Assembly (NCBI GenBank): GCA_947167535.1
Contig: CAMVIL010000016.1
Span: 1 to 11,253, forward strand
Length of the DNA stretch: 11,253 bases
Source of the DNA: an uncultured Ruminococcus sp.
GTDB lineage: Bacteria; Bacillota; Clostridia; Oscillospirales; Ruminococcaceae
Direction of reading: 5' to 3'
Below, piece after piece: positions 1 to 6,053 of the stretch. The notes under the pieces are model-generated. The model was not told the DNA's origin. It was given only the letters and a program-made list of their open reading frames with translations, and did not search any database. The position numbers and the translations under genes are program-made. Position 1 is the first letter of the stretch; every line of letters begins with the position of its first letter.

Positions 1-33
1 GGACAGCGTCCCCATTTGCGCCGTAGGCGCAAA
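1..33. repeat. Partial copy of a two-hairpin intergenic repeat
   Basis: Two adjacent small hairpins are visible. The first is GGAC (1-4), loop AGC, GTCC (8-11), cut by the left window edge. The second is TTGCGCC (16-22), loop GTA, GGCGCAA (26-32). The same pair in the same order occurs at 9406-9441, sharing the linker CCCATTTGCGCC. In the first hairpin the second copy has an A-T pair where this copy has G-C, so pairing is kept although the bases differ. No open reading frame or promoter uses this stretch. I infer a dispersed intergenic repeat family; its function is unknown. Confidence 0.65.
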
Positions 34-70
34 CTTCAGCCCGCACCAAACCACCCAAGTCAATAATACT

Positions 71-110
71 TCGGAGGGCAGTAACAGCTCTCCGATATTA
101 TAAAATATCT
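71..110 (+). promoter_or_regulatory. Hairpin and AT-rich palindrome upstream of the rubrerythrin
   Basis: A 9-bp stem (71-79 with 87-95, one G-T wobble, loop AGTAACA) is followed directly by a perfect 6-4-6 palindrome, GATATT-ATAA-AATATC (94-109). The palindrome contains ATTATAA (97-103), one half of the PerR box consensus, but the other half is missing. Clostridial reverse rubrerythrins are known to be peroxide-induced through PerR, so an operator is plausible. No convincing -35/-10 pair is visible in 34-130, so the exact promoter is not assigned. Confidence 0.35.
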
Positions 111-130
111 TCCAAAGGAGGAATATCAAA

Positions 131-682
131 ATGAGTAAATGGATCTGTACAGTATGTGGGTACATTTTTGAAGGCGAGAATCCGCCTGCAGCATGTCCTG
201 TGTGTAAGGCACCCGCAGAAAAGTTCAACAAGGTCGAGGAAAACGCAGATGTGACCTGGGCTTGCGACCACGTTGTAGGCTCCGCTAAGGGTCTCGATCC
301 CGAGATCGTAAAGGGTCTGCGCGAGAACTTCGAGGGCGAGTGCGGTGAGGTAGGTATGTACCTCGCAATGGCAAGAGTTGCTTTCAGAGAGGGCTACCCC
401 GAAGTTGGTATGTACTACGAGAAGGCTGCTTTTGAAGAGGCTGAACACGCTGCAAAGTTTGCTGAACTTCTCGGTGAAGTGATCTCCGATTCTACTAAGG
501 AGAACCTCGAAAAGAGATGGCTCGCTGAAAACGGCGCCTGCGAAGGTAAGCTCAAACTCGCTAAGAGAGCTAAGGAGCTTGATTACGACGCGATCCATGA
601 TACCGTTCACGAGATGGCTAAGGATGAGGCTCGCCACGGCAGAGCTTTCAAGGGTCTGCTCGACAGATACTTCAAGGATTGA
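131..682 (+). CDS. Reverse rubrerythrin (rubredoxin-like domain followed by diiron domain)
   Basis: A 183-residue cytoplasmic non-heme iron peroxidase. The N-terminal rubredoxin-like domain has CTVC (Cys6, Cys9) and CPVC (Cys22, Cys25), which would hold one Fe(SCys)4 centre. The rest is a ferritin-like four-helix bundle with diiron motifs: Glu70 and Glu73 in FEGECGE, ExxH at 103-106 and ExxH at 166-169. In classical rubrerythrin the rubredoxin part is C-terminal. The domain order here is that of reverse rubrerythrins such as Rbr3A/Rbr3B of Clostridium acetobutylicum, which reduce hydrogen peroxide with electrons ultimately from NADH. The start is set by AAAGGAGG at 114-121, 9 nt upstream. Codon use is biased (GCT, AAG, CTC), as expected for a highly expressed gene. 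It stands alone, with a terminator just downstream. Confidence 0.95.
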   Translation: MSKWICTVCGYIFEGENPPAACPVCKAPAEKFNKVEENADVTWACDHVVGSAKGLDPEIVKGLRENFEGECGEVGMYLAMARVAFREGYPEVGMYYEKAAFEEAEHAAKFAELLGEVISDSTKENLEKRWLAENGACEGKLKLAKRAKELDYDAIHDTVHEMAKDEARHGRAFKGLLDRYFKD

Positions 683-706
683 TGTTGAATTATTAAACTT
701 CAATAT

Positions 707-736
707 GCGCTCCCTGTTTTCCGCAGGGAGCGTTTC
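707..736 (+). terminator. Rho-independent terminator after the rubrerythrin
   Basis: A perfect 9-bp GC-rich stem, CGCTCCCTG (708-716) with CAGGGAGCG (724-732), has loop TTTTCCG and is followed by TTTCTATT. It lies 25 nt past the rubrerythrin stop. Confidence 0.85.
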
Positions 737-812
737 TATTGGCAAAATATCAAAAACAACAGGTGCAAAAATATGATATTTCAATCTATATGTTAATTTT
801 TTTAATTTAGTA

Positions 813-841
813 TTGACATCACGGAAATTTTGGTATATCAT
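813..841 (+). promoter_or_regulatory. Sigma-A type promoter of the zinc-ribbon gene
   Basis: TTGACA (813-818), a 17-bp spacer and TATCAT (836-841) match the housekeeping consensus with one mismatch. Transcription would begin near 848, giving a leader of about 62 nt. The leader can form small competing stems: GGCG 848-851 with CGCC 867-870, or ACCC 864-867 with GGGT 876-879. These are short and may not matter. Confidence 0.75.
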
Positions 842-909
842 AAAAAAGGCGAGTATATGTGAGACCCGCCAAGAAGGGTTTACCCGAATTATGAGAGGAG
901 AATAGAAAA

Positions 910-1821
910 ATGTCTAAATTTTGTATTTCCTGCGGCGCTCAGCTGGATGATGACGCAGGATTCTGCACAATATGCGGAACACAGCAGAACGCACAGCCTC
1001 AGAACGCACAGCCTCAGGCTCCTATTCAGGGCGGCTATAATTACGGTCAGCAGCCTCAGCAGCCTCAGCAGGGTCAGCCGAATGTACAGCCCGGCTTTGG
1101 TCAGCAGGCTAATCCCAGCATGAACCCTCAGGGCGGACTTAATATGAATAACTTTACTCAGGCAGCAGGCGCTGCGGCTCAGCAGGCAGGCGCTGCAGTA
1201 AAGAATACCTTTAACGGCGTTTCCTTTAACTCCGTTAAGGGCGCTATGAGCGTTGAGGATATCAAGAACGTCGGCAAGACTAAGAACAAGAACACCATTA
1301 TCGGTCTCGCAGCTTGCGGCGCGGCTCTTATCATTATTATAATCATTCTGGTTTCTATGCTCGCAAAGAAGCCTTATGAGAAGCCTATCGGATACCTTTT
1401 CACTGCCATCGAAAAGTGCGACGGCAAGACCCTCGAGAAGGCATTCCCCGATTACATGAACGAACTTGCTGAGGACAACATGGACGACGACAAGTACGAC
1501 ACCGTTTCCGAGTACTACGAGGACGTAATGCTTGAGAGCCTCCACGACGAGCTCGAAGATGACTACGGCAAGAACTTAAAGATCAGCTACAAGTTCGTTA
1601 AGAGCAAGGAAATGAAGAAGGCAGACCTCAACGACCTCGAGGACAAGATCGAAAACTACTACGACGAGAATGTTGACGTACAGAAGGGCTACAAGGTCAA
1701 GATCAAGGCTAAGATCAAGGGCAAGGACGACGACAAGACCGATACCACATGGATCGACGTATACAAGGTTGACGGCAAGTGGTGCATCGACGGCATCAGC
1801 AGCAGCGGCTCCCTGTTCTGA
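910..1821 (+). CDS. Zinc-ribbon, single-span membrane protein
   Basis: A 303-residue protein of unknown function. It opens with a compact zinc ribbon, Cys5-x2-Cys8 and Cys19-x2-Cys22. A Gln/Pro/Gly/Asn-rich low-complexity linker follows (about 24-80), then an Ala/Gln-rich stretch and one hydrophobic segment at about 129-152 (isoleucine-rich, followed by KK). The last 150 residues form a very acidic/lysine-rich domain with a Trp-containing end (VDGKWCIDG), resembling small NTF2/DUF4878-like extracytoplasmic domains; that likeness is tentative. Such zinc-ribbon plus transmembrane proteins are common in Clostridia and usually place the ribbon in the cytoplasm. GAGGAG at 895-900 sets the start. 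It is a single-gene unit with its own promoter and terminator. Confidence 0.85.
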   Translation: MSKFCISCGAQLDDDAGFCTICGTQQNAQPQNAQPQAPIQGGYNYGQQPQQPQQGQPNVQPGFGQQANPSMNPQGGLNMNNFTQAAGAAAQQAGAAVKNTFNGVSFNSVKGAMSVEDIKNVGKTKNKNTIIGLAACGAALIIIIIILVSMLAKKPYEKPIGYLFTAIEKCDGKTLEKAFPDYMNELAEDNMDDDKYDTVSEYYEDVMLESLHDELEDDYGKNLKISYKFVKSKEMKKADLNDLEDKIENYYDENVDVQKGYKVKIKAKIKGKDDDKTDTTWIDVYKVDGKWCIDGISSSGSLF

Positions 1822-1837
1822 TAACTGAACAAACTAA

Positions 1838-1875
1838 CAAAAGCGTGAGAACTTCAATGTCCTCACGCTTTTTAT
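1838..1875 (+). terminator. Rho-independent terminator after the zinc-ribbon gene
   Basis: Stem AAAGCGTGAG (1840-1849) pairs perfectly with CTCACGCTTT (1862-1871). The loop is 12 nt and the stem ends in a T run (1869-1873). Confidence 0.9.
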
Positions 1876-1899
1876 TTATCCATTCAGTTCGGCGTAAAT

Positions 1900-1932
1900 A
1901 AAAAAGACCTCGCATCTGAATGCGAAGTCTTC
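1900..1932 (-). terminator. Rho-independent terminator of the tRNA-Lys transcript
   Basis: Read on the minus strand, AAGACTTCGCAT (1931-1920) pairs with ATGCGAGGTCTT (1915-1904) with one G-U wobble and a 4-nt loop, then runs into Ts. It starts at the base after the tRNA discriminator. On the plus strand there is only a weak T tract, so it mainly serves the minus strand. Confidence 0.88.
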
Positions 1933-2005
1933 TGAGCTATTGGGGATTTGAACCCCAGACCCTTTGATTAAAAGTCAAATGCTCTGCCAACTGAGCTAAT
2001 AGCTC
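1933..2005 (-). tRNA. trnK: tRNA-Lys (anticodon TTT)
   Basis: A complete 73-nt cloverleaf on the minus strand. The acceptor stem is GAGCTAT/ATAGCTC with discriminator A; the D arm is GCTC..GAGC. The anticodon stem is TTTGA/TCAAA with loop CTTTTAA (anticodon TTT). The T arm is TGGGG-TTCAAAT-CCCCA. No CCA is encoded, so the end must be added by tRNA nucleotidyltransferase. It has its own promoter upstream and terminator downstream and reads AAA and, by wobble, AAG codons. AAG is the commoner lysine codon in the highly expressed genes of this window. Confidence 0.97.
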
Positions 2006-2057
2006 ATCACACTTTCTCGACGGGCTTTTGTTTCACCGCCGATATTAATGCTTTACT

Positions 2058-2086
2058 ATTATACCAAATTTCCACGCCGTTGTCAA
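2058..2086 (-). promoter_or_regulatory. Consensus sigma-A promoter for tRNA-Lys
   Basis: On the minus strand, TTGACA (2086-2081), an exact 17-bp spacer and TATAAT (2063-2058) match the consensus in all 12 positions. Transcription would start near 2051, about 46 nt before the tRNA 5' end, leaving a leader for RNase P to remove. Confidence 0.9.
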
Positions 2087-2129
2087 GAGGTTCGTGCTAC
2101 TTTTAACATTATGGACATTTTTGGTGCCG

Positions 2130-2633
2130 TTATACCATTATGCCGTAGATCTGGTCGTCCATGAAATAGCCGTTGCCGATGTCGAACTTCTCCTCGCGGA
2201 GCAGACGCATTCCTAAGTGCTTGTAGACCTCGATGGCGTGGGTGTTGTTGCGGTTCACCGTCAGCCAGATCAGCTGGGTGCCCTCGCGGCGGGCGTAGCG
2301 CCTGATCTCGCGGAACATCATGCTCGACAGACCCTTGCGGCGCATATCGGCACGCAGATACAGCTTGGATAACAGCAGACTGCCGTCCTTCTGCTTGGCT
2401 ACCGCGTAGTAGCCCACGGGGACTTCGTCCATTACTACCGCGAAATAGTGGTAGCCCTGCTCCGCGATCTGGCGCTTCATCGCCTCGAAGGACTGGAACT
2501 TCTCTACCATGTAGTCGATCTGTCCGTCGCTGATGATGTCGGGGAAAAACTCGTGCCAGATGACGTCGGCAAGCTCCGCTAATGCGGTCAGCTGCTCGTC
2601 GGTGGTGTATTCTTCAAACCTGAGCGATACCAT
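2130..2633 (-). CDS. GNAT-family N-acetyltransferase
   Basis: A 167-residue cytoplasmic protein of the GNAT fold, predicted to move an acetyl group from acetyl-CoA to an unknown amine. The CoA-binding motif A is visible as LYLRADMRRKGLSS (91-104), with the R-x-x-G-x pattern at 98-102. Motif B is seen as NRNNTHAIEVYKHLGM (127-142), and the end (DIGNGYFMDDQIYG) is typical of this family. It is the last gene of a three-gene minus-strand operon. Its ATG directly follows the TAA of the ATPase gene (TAAATG), and its ribosome binding site GGAGGAG lies inside the ATPase coding end, so translation is probably coupled. No clear terminator follows before the tRNA promoter about 45 nt away. The substrate cannot be told from sequence. 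Confidence 0.9.
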   Translation of the reverse strand: MVSLRFEEYTTDEQLTALAELADVIWHEFFPDIISDGQIDYMVEKFQSFEAMKRQIAEQGYHYFAVVMDEVPVGYYAVAKQKDGSLLLSKLYLRADMRRKGLSSMMFREIRRYARREGTQLIWLTVNRNNTHAIEVYKHLGMRLLREEKFDIGNGYFMDDQIYGIMV

Positions 2634-3830
2634 TTAAAGCTCCTCCATTCCCTTTGTGTACTCGATGAACTGCTTCGCGATGCGCGGCGAACGGCCGCCG
2701 CGGGCGAGGGCGAACATCTCCGCCTGCTTTTTCAGCTCCTCTACCGGAGTGCTGACCTCGTACTGCTTCGCCAGCTGCTCCACTACCTCGAGGAACTGCC
2801 CCTTGTCGGGCTTCTGGAAGGTCACCGTCAGACCGAAACGGTCGGAAAGCGACAGCAGCTCCGCCATGGTGTCGTTAAAGTGCACCTCGTCGCCCTTGCG
2901 GGACTCAAAGGTCTCGTGGACGAGGTGACGGCGGTTGGATGTGGCGTAGATGCAGACATTGTCCGCCGAGGAATTAACGCTGCCCTCGAGGATAGCTTTC
3001 AGCGCCGCGTAGTCGTCGTCGTCCTCGGTGAAGGTGAGGTCGTCGATGAAGATGATAAATTTCAGCGGATTGCAGCAGATGACGTCTATAATGTCGGGCA
3101 GCTCGTGCAGCTGCTTTTTCTTTATCTCGATAAGCCGCAGACCGTCCTTGGCGTACTCGTTGGCGATAGCCTTGACGGTGGAGGATTTGCCCGTGCCGCA
3201 CTGACCGTACAGCAGGATATTGTTGGCAGGCTTGCCGTGGAGCAGCGCCAGCGTGTTGTCGATGACTTCCTTGCGCTCCCGCTCGTAGCCGTAGAGCTGA
3301 GACAGCTGCGTGGAGTCGGGGTGGTCTACGGGGACGGGTCTGCCGTTTTCCACCACAAATACGTGATGCGAGGAATACACGCCGAAACCGTGCTTTGAGA
3401 GATTGTGGATACGGTCGGCGTAGGCGGCGGAGAAATCGAGGTCGGAAGTGAGATAGCGGGGCAGGAATCCGTCGTAGCCGAAGCTCTCCAGAAGCCTGTC
3501 GCAGGGAAGCTTGGCCAGCCGCTCCAGCGAATACAGCTCGCTGGACAGACACTCGTCCATCAGCGTTCCGGTCACACCGGTCTCGGCGCGGCGGATTATG
3601 TACATATTCTCGTCCTCAAGCACGCGGGTGAGGATATACTCGGTGATGTCCTCGCCGAAGCCGTAAAGCCCCTTGACGGCGCGGCAGTAGCTGTCCACCG
3701 CCTTGTCGGTGTCGCCCTCTGCGGCAAAAGCCACCGCGTCGGCGAACCCGCTTATAACGGGATCGTCCGCCAGATCCTTGAAGATCACCAGCGTCCGCAT
3801 GGGATAAACAAGCTGTTTAAGATCGTTCAT
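2634..3830 (-). CDS. DUF815-type AAA+ ATPase
   Basis: A 398-residue cytoplasmic ATPase. The first 190 residues are a helical region without a known motif. Residues 200-395 are a AAA+ domain: Walker A GQCGTGKS (209-216), Walker B FIIFIDDL (258-265), sensor-1 ATSNR (296-300), a candidate arginine finger in SDRFG (330-334) and a sensor-2-like GRSPR (379-383). The order and wording of these motifs match the DUF815 family (Pfam), whose biological role is not established. The start is supported by AAAGGAG 8 nt upstream, which sits on the stop codon of the DUF6062 gene. Both its start and stop are interlocked with neighbours, pointing to stoichiometric expression with the DUF6062 protein and the acetyltransferase. 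Confidence 0.9.
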   Translation of the reverse strand: MNDLKQLVYPMRTLVIFKDLADDPVISGFADAVAFAAEGDTDKAVDSYCRAVKGLYGFGEDITEYILTRVLEDENMYIIRRAETGVTGTLMDECLSSELYSLERLAKLPCDRLLESFGYDGFLPRYLTSDLDFSAAYADRIHNLSKHGFGVYSSHHVFVVENGRPVPVDHPDSTQLSQLYGYERERKEVIDNTLALLHGKPANNILLYGQCGTGKSSTVKAIANEYAKDGLRLIEIKKKQLHELPDIIDVICCNPLKFIIFIDDLTFTEDDDDYAALKAILEGSVNSSADNVCIYATSNRRHLVHETFESRKGDEVHFNDTMAELLSLSDRFGLTVTFQKPDKGQFLEVVEQLAKQYEVSTPVEELKKQAEMFALARGGRSPRIAKQFIEYTKGMEEL

Positions 3831-3843
3831 GACATTATCTCCT

Positions 3844-4539
3844 TTATCGGGTCGTGAGGAATTTTATTGCGCGTTCGATGGAGTCCTTGGAATTGCCCCA
3901 GTCGGCGCCCTTGCCCGTGTTACGGTAGTCGTACATCTTGCAGTAGTGTGAAACGTCCTTTTCAAGCTCGTCGAGGTACTTCTTCACCAGCTCGGTGCAG
4001 GTGTCGCGGAAGCCCGACTTGCAGGACTTGTCCATGTCGGTCTCGGAGAGGCGCATGAGCATTTTATAGTGGGGCAGGCAGAGAAATTCCTGCTCGGCGA
4101 AGAGGGTGCGGAACTCGCTCTCCTTGCGGTAGAGGTCGAACATATTGCCGACCAGCCTCGACATCGCCCACTCTATCTTCGAGCAGACGAAGCAGTCGTT
4201 GACTATCTTCGAGACCTTTTCGGTAGTCTTTTTGTTCTTGCCCTCTTTGGTTTCGAGGAACTTCTTGTCGTCGAAGACAGTCTTCTGGAGTTCCTGAAGG
4301 TGAGTCTGGAGCATAAGGGCGAGAGAAAGGCGGTTTTTGCAGGCGCGCATTTGTTCAAAGTGTTCCTTGCAGAAGCCCTGTTTGTTGGTCTCGATGCGGA
4401 CATCGGGTTCCATCATAGCAGCGCCCATAATATATTCAACACTGTGTTGTTCGAGGGTATCGCGCATACGGCAGATAGGGCACCCGCACTTTTCCTCGAA
4501 GGTCTCGTTTATAGGGATAGTAAGAATACTTTCACGCAT
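3844..4539 (-). CDS. DUF6062-like Cys/His protein
   Basis: A 231-residue, probably cytoplasmic protein of unknown function that I assign to DUF6062 from its N-terminus (TIPINETFEEKCGCPICRMR). It has two parallel sets of possible metal ligands: Cys20-x2-Cys23 with Cys57-x2-His60, then Cys116-x2-Cys119 with Cys154-x2-His157. This suggests two zinc sites or a duplicated fold. A charged lysine-rich segment (about 91-110) separates the halves. The frame is open upstream to 4638, but that extension would run through the promoter. The ATG at 4539 has AAAGGAG 6 nt upstream and begins the conserved part. It is the first gene of the minus-strand operon. Confidence 0.85.
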   Translation of the reverse strand: MRESILTIPINETFEEKCGCPICRMRDTLEQHSVEYIMGAAMMEPDVRIETNKQGFCKEHFEQMRACKNRLSLALMLQTHLQELQKTVFDDKKFLETKEGKNKKTTEKVSKIVNDCFVCSKIEWAMSRLVGNMFDLYRKESEFRTLFAEQEFLCLPHYKMLMRLSETDMDKSCKSGFRDTCTELVKKYLDELEKDVSHYCKMYDYRNTGKGADWGNSKDSIERAIKFLTTR

Positions 4540-4558
4540 AGAAAAACTCCTTTCAGAT

Positions 4559-4588
4559 GTGGGGCATAAAGCGGGTGCGACGACCCGC
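4559..4588. repeat. Leader hairpin with similarity to the 9283 repeat block
   Basis: GCGGGT (4571-4576) and ACCCGC (4583-4588) form a 6-bp stem with loop GCGACG in the leader of the DUF6062 operon. The stretch 4559-4578 matches 9283-9302 at 18 of 20 positions and shares the exact 12-mer TAAAGCGGGTGC. This may be another fragment of the intergenic repeat family, or a leader structure in its own right. Confidence 0.4.
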
Positions 4589-4602
4589 CGCCGTCTGAAA
4601 TA

Positions 4603-4631
4603 ATTATACCACAATCGCACAATTTTTGCAA
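4603..4631 (-). promoter_or_regulatory. Promoter of the DUF6062-ATPase-GNAT operon
   Basis: On the minus strand, TTGCAA (4631-4626), a 17-bp spacer and a perfect TATAAT (4608-4603). Transcription would start near 4596, giving a leader of about 57 nt that includes the 4571-4588 hairpin. This placement is the main reason for rejecting a longer N-terminus for the DUF6062 protein. Confidence 0.75.
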
Positions 4632-4646
4632 CCGCCATTTGTGCGA
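4615..4646. promoter_or_regulatory. Inverted repeat flanking the leftward -35 box
   Basis: TCGCACAA (4615-4622) and TTGTGCGA (4639-4646) are perfect 8-bp inverted arms on either side of the leftward -35 hexamer (4626-4631). Next to the right arm, CGAAATT occurs twice (4644-4650 and 4653-4659). Position and symmetry suit a dimeric repressor site. The Xre regulator of the divergent operon is a possible but unproven binder. Confidence 0.4.
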
Positions 4647-4701
4647 AATTACCGAAATTGTGAAAAACGAGTAAAAATTATCGAAAAACAATAAAAATCT
4701 A

Positions 4702-4730
4702 TTGACAAACGAATCCCAAGATGATATAAT
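4702..4730 (+). promoter_or_regulatory. Consensus sigma-A promoter of the six-gene membrane operon
   Basis: TTGACA (4702-4707), exactly 17 bp, TATAAT (4725-4730): all 12 consensus positions match. The expected start site, 6-8 nt past the -10, is 4736-4738, which coincides with the ATG at 4737. It faces away from the DUF6062 promoter. Confidence 0.9.
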
Positions 4731-4750
4731 GGGCTCATGAAATACATAAA

Positions 4751-4765
4751 GACCGCTCTGCGGTC
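4751..4765 (+). promoter_or_regulatory. Small hairpin just ahead of a ribosome binding site
   Basis: GACCGC (4751-4756), loop TCT, GCGGTC (4760-4765) form a perfect 6-bp stem a few bases before GGGGAAGGTGA (4766-4776), the likely ribosome binding site for an ATG at 4782. If the ATG at 4782 is used, this hairpin is the main feature of a 45-nt leader. Confidence 0.5.
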
Positions 4766-4781
4766 GGGGAAGGTGAAGCTT

Positions 4782-5351
4782 ATGCCGCCGATTTTCTTGT
4801 ATATCGTATTCCTTGCGCTGATGAAGTGTGCGGGGCGGCTTAAAAAAGGTCGGCAAACCGCTGTGGGTATCGAGACCGCTCCGCTTTGGAATCTGCTTTC
4901 GCTGCTGAAGCTTGCTGCACTTTTGTGGGGCTTTCTCCTCTCCTTATCCCTGACATTGTTCGTGCAGTATTATCTCATTTTCACTCCAAAGCGAAAGGAG
5001 ATCCTTGAAAACCGCATGGGCATTGTCTTCACCGATGATGTGAAGCCTGTCAAATACAGTTACGTCGGCGGACCCGACAGCCTGCAAAAGCTGTGTCTGA
5101 CGACCGACAAGAGCGGGGAAAGCTTTGCTGCGGAGAATATTGCAGGCGAAATCACCAACTACACCGCGGACGGTATAGTATATACTTTCCCAAGCGGCAA
5201 AAGCACTCCGCTGTCTGTGGCTGAGTTCGCCGAACAGTACGGCTATCCCGACGGACTCGCGGGATACTACATTTACCGATATAAAGGGCGGTCGTGTAAA
5301 GTGCTGATATATGCCAAAAATAAAGGCTGTAAAATAGAAATTATAGAATAA
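4782..5351 (+). CDS. Small membrane protein, first gene of the six-gene operon
   Basis: A 189-residue protein I do not recognise. A hydrophobic N-terminal segment (about 3-17) and a longer one (about 38-66) suggest one or two membrane spans with a cationic loop (KCAGRLKKGR) between them. The remaining 120 residues look soluble, mixed alpha/beta and rich in Tyr, Lys and Gly (for example YSYVGGPDS, GYYIYRYKGR), and probably lie outside the membrane. Two starts are possible. ATG 4782 has a fair ribosome binding site (AAGGTGA, 4770-4776). ATG 4737 is in frame, adds 15 residues, but lies where transcription should begin and would be leaderless. I prefer 4782. The next gene follows 13 nt after the stop. 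Confidence 0.75.
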   Translation: MPPIFLYIVFLALMKCAGRLKKGRQTAVGIETAPLWNLLSLLKLAALLWGFLLSLSLTLFVQYYLIFTPKRKEILENRMGIVFTDDVKPVKYSYVGGPDSLQKLCLTTDKSGESFAAENIAGEITNYTADGIVYTFPSGKSTPLSVAEFAEQYGYPDGLAGYYIYRYKGRSCKVLIYAKNKGCKIEIIE

Positions 5352-5364
5352 AGGGGTAATGACC

Positions 5365-5823
5365 ATGTGGAACAAAACAAGATCACTGATGCTGTCGAGG
5401 ATTCTCGCGGCGGCGTTCTCGGCGTTCCTCGTGATGCTGGCATTCTTTGTGCCGTTCATCGCGGAATGGCTCACCGAGGTGTCGGACGGTATGGGACTCA
5501 TCGGCGGGTCGCTGTATATTCCCAGTATGATCATCATGTACATCTGCGACGCGCTGGGGATATGGGCGATAGTCGAACTGCATATCCTGCTCCATAACAT
5601 CACAAAGGAGAAGATCTTCGTGCCGCAGAATACCGCCTGCCTGCGCGGGATATCCTGGGCGTGTATGCTGGCAGGGTGCGCTTTCGCTGTGCTGGGGCTG
5701 TGGAGATTCTTAAGCATTATGCCCGCTTTCGCCGCCGTGATGTTCGGACTCGTTATGAGAGTGCTGAAAAACGTCTTCGAGGAAGCCGTTGAGATAAAGT
5801 CGGAAAACGACTTCACTATATGA
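5365..5823 (+). CDS. DUF2975 membrane protein (YoaS-like)
   Basis: A 152-residue integral membrane protein with four predicted spans (about 10-33, 47-75, 92-110 and 113-130) and a short C-terminal tail. The ending EAVEIKSENDFTI is characteristic of DUF2975 proteins, in which a small Xre-type regulator usually follows, as with yoaS-yozG in Bacillus subtilis. The same arrangement is seen here, 12 nt apart. Two ATGs occur. The one at 5359 is only 2 nt from AAAGGGG (5350-5356) and the one at 5365 is 8 nt away, so 5365 is the better start. The molecular role of the family is unknown. The pairing suggests that it senses or modulates something at the membrane for the regulator. Confidence 0.87.
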   Translation: MWNKTRSLMLSRILAAAFSAFLVMLAFFVPFIAEWLTEVSDGMGLIGGSLYIPSMIIMYICDALGIWAIVELHILLHNITKEKIFVPQNTACLRGISWACMLAGCAFAVLGLWRFLSIMPAFAAVMFGLVMRVLKNVFEEAVEIKSENDFTI

Positions 5824-5835
5824 GAGGGGGACTGC

Positions 5836-6048
5836 ATGATGCCTATTATCGTAAACTTGGATGTCATGATGGCAAAGCGCAAGATCTCCTCCAACGAGCT
5901 CGCCGAGCGGGTGGGGATCACAGCCGCAAATCTCTCGGTGCTCAAAACGGGCAAGGCTAAGGCGGTGCGCTTCTCGACGCTCGACAAGATCTGCGAAGCC
6001 CTCGACTGCCAGCCGGGGGATATACTGGAGTGGGAAAAGACGGAGTGA
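5836..6048 (+). CDS. Small Xre/Cro-type transcriptional regulator (YozG-like)
   Basis: A 70-residue cytoplasmic DNA-binding protein consisting of a single Cro/C1-type helix-turn-helix. The core is SSNELAERVGITAANLSVLK (18-37), and the ending ALDCQPGDILEWE is typical of the HTH_26/YozG group. AGAGGGGG (5822-5829) lies upstream of two adjacent ATGs (5836, 5839); either could be used. It is embedded in the operon between two membrane proteins, so autoregulation of the 4702 promoter is the simplest model. A natural target would be the inverted repeats at 4615-4659. It lacks a sensor domain, so any signal must come from a partner, perhaps the DUF2975 protein. Confidence 0.92.
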   Translation: MMPIIVNLDVMMAKRKISSNELAERVGITAANLSVLKTGKAKAVRFSTLDKICEALDCQPGDILEWEKTE

Positions 6049-6053
6049 GGGCT

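Noticed and set aside
980..1090. Repeated CAGCCTCAG units, checked as a possible direct-repeat array
   Set aside because: They are in-frame Gln/Pro codons of a low-complexity linker, without spacers of regular length.
889..1545. A 218-codon minus-strand frame opposite the zinc-ribbon gene
   Set aside because: It is a leucine-rich shadow of the repetitive CAG/CCT-rich coding sequence and has no ribosome binding site.
2087..2129. A terminator for the minus-strand operon ahead of the tRNA promoter
   Set aside because: No stem followed by a T run could be found. The operon may read through to the tRNA terminator at 1900-1932.
4540..4638. A 33-residue N-terminal extension of the DUF6062 protein
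   Set aside because: It would be encoded by the operon's own promoter (4603-4631) and has no ribosome binding site. The ATG at 4539 has a good one.
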